Below are positions 4,827-6,254 of a DNA stretch of 6,254 bases, piece after piece (the stretch's first letter is position 1; each line of letters starts with the position of its first letter). A program made the position numbers and the translations under genes. This DNA comes from an uncultured Mollicutes bacterium (GTDB taxonomy: Bacteria; Bacillota_I; Bacilli_A; RFN20; CAG-826), in assembly GCA_937893635.1 (NCBI GenBank), contig CALBGF010000044.1, positions 1 to 6,254 on the forward strand, read 5' to 3'. The notes beneath the pieces are model-generated. The model did not search any database and was not told where the DNA came from. It worked only from the letters and a program-made list of their open reading frames with translations.

Positions 4827-6254
4827 ATGAAGAAAGTTCAATTAAAAGTTAATCATTTAAAATATGATGAAGATAAAAGTTTTTTAGTCCAATATCTTGA
4901 AAGTTTAGGAATTAGCGAAGAAGCAATTCCTAGCTTTATCAATAGAGCAAAAGGAACAGATATTGATGACTGGCATAAATTAGATAATATGGAAACCGCG
5001 GTTCAACAAATGCGCACTTGGTTAGATATGGGTTCAAAGGTATTTGTTCAAGTTGACTCTGATACTGATGGATATACTTCCGCGGCGATACTTATTAACT
5101 ATCTTAAAAAACGTTATCCTGAAAATGAAATAGTATGGCGTTTACATAACGGCAAAGAACACGGTGTATTAGTTGATACTGTGCCGCAAGATTGTAAAAT
5201 AGTTGTTATTCCTGATGCAGGAAGTAATCAATTAGCGGAACAAAAACAATTAGTTGCGCAAGGAAAATTAGTTATAGTGCTTGACCACCACGAAGTAGAG
5301 CATTATGAACCTACTGGCGCAATTATTGTTAATAATCAAATGAGTAAAGATTTCAAGAATAAGAATTTGAGTGGTGCAGGTATTGTTTATATGTTTATTA
5401 ATGCCTTTGATGATTTAATCTTTGGACATGATAAATTACATGAAGATTATCGTGATTTAGCCGCGGTTGGAATTATCGCAGATGCAATGAATATGAGTGC
5501 TCTTGGAAATAATTATTTTGCCTATTACGGTTTAAATAATATTAAGAATCAATTTATCGCGGCATTAGCAAAGAAACAAGACCGTGGTGGTGGAAAAGGC
5601 ATTAAAGATCCGCAACATTTAACTAAAATTGACGTAGCATTTTATATTGCGCCAACAATTAATGGTTGTATACGTGGTGGTTCCGCAGAAGATAAACAAA
5701 CTATGTTTGAAGCAATTATGACTTCTGATAGCGATAAAATATTTACTACAACTTATCGCGGCATTACTCGTAATGAGTCTTTATATGATTACGCGGTTCG
5801 ACTTGCTTGTAATGCGAAAAGCCGTCAAGACGCCGCCAAAAAGAAAGGTTTTGAATGGTTATGCGATAAAATTCGCGCAGAAGGTTGGGATAAACATAAT
5901 ATTATTATCGCGCCGCTCGAAGGCTCTGATACTTCAAAAATTACACCTAATTTAACAGGTCTTGTGGCAATGGAATTAGTTAAAGAATTTAATAAACCTT
6001 GTTTAGTATTAAGAGAAACAATGTTTGATAATCAAGATGTATTTGGCGGTAGCGGCAGAAATGGCAATTTTTATGGTTTGCCAGGTTTAAAAGATTTTTT
6101 ACACGAAGCGGGAGTTTATTATGCTGAAGGGCATCAAAATGCTTTTGGAGCCTTTTTACTTCAAAGTCAAATAAATTCTATCCGCGCTTATGCAGATGAA
6201 CATTTAAACAATAGTGTTTTTGAAGATAAAGTTTATGAAGTCGATTATATTTTC
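4827..6254 (+). CDS. recJ: RecJ-like single-strand-specific DNA exonuclease, DHH/DHHA1 (partial, runs off the window)
   Basis: The frame is open for 476 codons to the last base with no stop, so the 3' end is missing. RecJ enzymes degrade ssDNA 5'-3' using two metal ions. The DHH-domain motifs are present in order: V76-D77-S-D79-T-D81-G-Y-T-S (motif I), P129-D130-A-G-S-N (motif II), V151-L-D153-H154-H155 (the DHH motif), S182-G-A-G-I-V-Y, and A218-D219 in GIIADAMNM. A linking segment has Y-I-A-P276-T-I-N279-G. The DHHA1 domain has G407-G-S-G-R411-N-G and E434-G-H436 in place of the usual GGH. Motif II as PDAGSN resembles phage and mobile-element versions more than housekeeping RecJ. A C-terminal OB domain, if present, lies beyond the edge. 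AGAGG (4817-4821) overlaps the primase stop and precedes the ATG by five bases. Likely role: end resection for annealing, or fork processing. Confidence 0.9.
   Translation, partial: MKKVQLKVNHLKYDEDKSFLVQYLESLGISEEAIPSFINRAKGTDIDDWHKLDNMETAVQQMRTWLDMGSKVFVQVDSDTDGYTSAAILINYLKKRYPENEIVWRLHNGKEHGVLVDTVPQDCKIVVIPDAGSNQLAEQKQLVAQGKLVIVLDHHEVEHYEPTGAIIVNNQMSKDFKNKNLSGAGIVYMFINAFDDLIFGHDKLHEDYRDLAAVGIIADAMNMSALGNNYFAYYGLNNIKNQFIAALAKKQDRGGGKGIKDPQHLTKIDVAFYIAPTINGCIRGGSAEDKQTMFEAIMTSDSDKIFTTTYRGITRNESLYDYAVRLACNAKSRQDAAKKKGFEWLCDKIRAEGWDKHNIIIAPLEGSDTSKITPNLTGLVAMELVKEFNKPCLVLRETMFDNQDVFGGSGRNGNFYGLPGLKDFLHEAGVYYAEGHQNAFGAFLLQSQINSIRAYADEHLNNSVFEDKVYEVDYIF

Noticed and set aside
766..5688. Shared 13-mer GGTGGTTCCGCAG at 766-778 and 5676-5688
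   Set aside because: Both copies encode Gly-Gly-Ser-Ala in the same frame, so common codon choice explains the match.
5773..5955. 60-codon open frame at 5773-5955
   Set aside because: It is in a different frame inside the RecJ-like gene, whose motifs continue on both sides.
70..6254. Alternative genetic code with TGA read as Trp
   Set aside because: The genes read TGG for Trp and none needs TGA read-through, so the standard bacterial code fits.
1..6254. tRNA genes, CRISPR arrays, insertion sequences and attachment sites
   Set aside because: I looked for regularly spaced repeats, cloverleaf-like stems and transposase motifs and saw none; the coding content leaves almost no free space.

Overview
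This window looks like part of the replication and recombination block of a bacteriophage or prophage from a low-GC, Bacillota-type host. A plasmid or integrative element is a weaker alternative. The base composition is strongly AT-rich (roughly 30% GC by eye). All genes lie on the + strand, they are packed end to end, and most have Shine-Dalgarno sites of the Bacillota type. The standard bacterial code fits: the Trp codons I read are TGG, and no gene reads through TGA. No structural, lysis or integration genes are visible, so the exact type of element cannot be fixed here.

Layout. Positions 1-69 are a very AT-rich leader with no gene I can support. Then come: (1) 70-951, a probable ssDNA-binding protein built from two OB-like repeats; (2) a 55-base gap holding a GC-rich hairpin; (3) 1007-1750, a DUF1071/Sak-type single-strand annealing protein; (4) 1750-2157, a small helical protein of unknown function in the slot where a helicase loader or initiator is often found; (5) 2150-3748, a DnaB-type replicative helicase; (6) 3748-4818, a DnaG-type primase with a zinc finger and a TOPRIM domain; (7) 4827 to the window end, a RecJ-like DHH/DHHA1 exonuclease cut off by the edge. 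Genes 2 to 6 of this series are joined by 1-8 base overlaps or an 8-base gap, which points to one translationally coupled transcript.

How the genes fit together. The helicase opens the duplex, the primase lays down primers, the tandem-OB protein coats ssDNA, the annealing protein pairs complementary strands, and the RecJ-like nuclease trims 5' ends. That is a nearly complete phage replisome and annealing toolkit without a polymerase in view. These roles come from motifs and gene order and have not been tested.

The parts that deserve a second look are the internally duplicated SSB without an acidic tip, the unassigned 135-residue protein beside the helicase, a perfect 8-bp hairpin inside that gene, a 9-mer (TGCGCGATT) that occurs in three different reading frames of the helicase gene, and a strong excess of CCGCGG and GCGC in an AT-rich sequence. 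I do not see a clear, wholly new system. The module is a recognisable type with some uncommon details.
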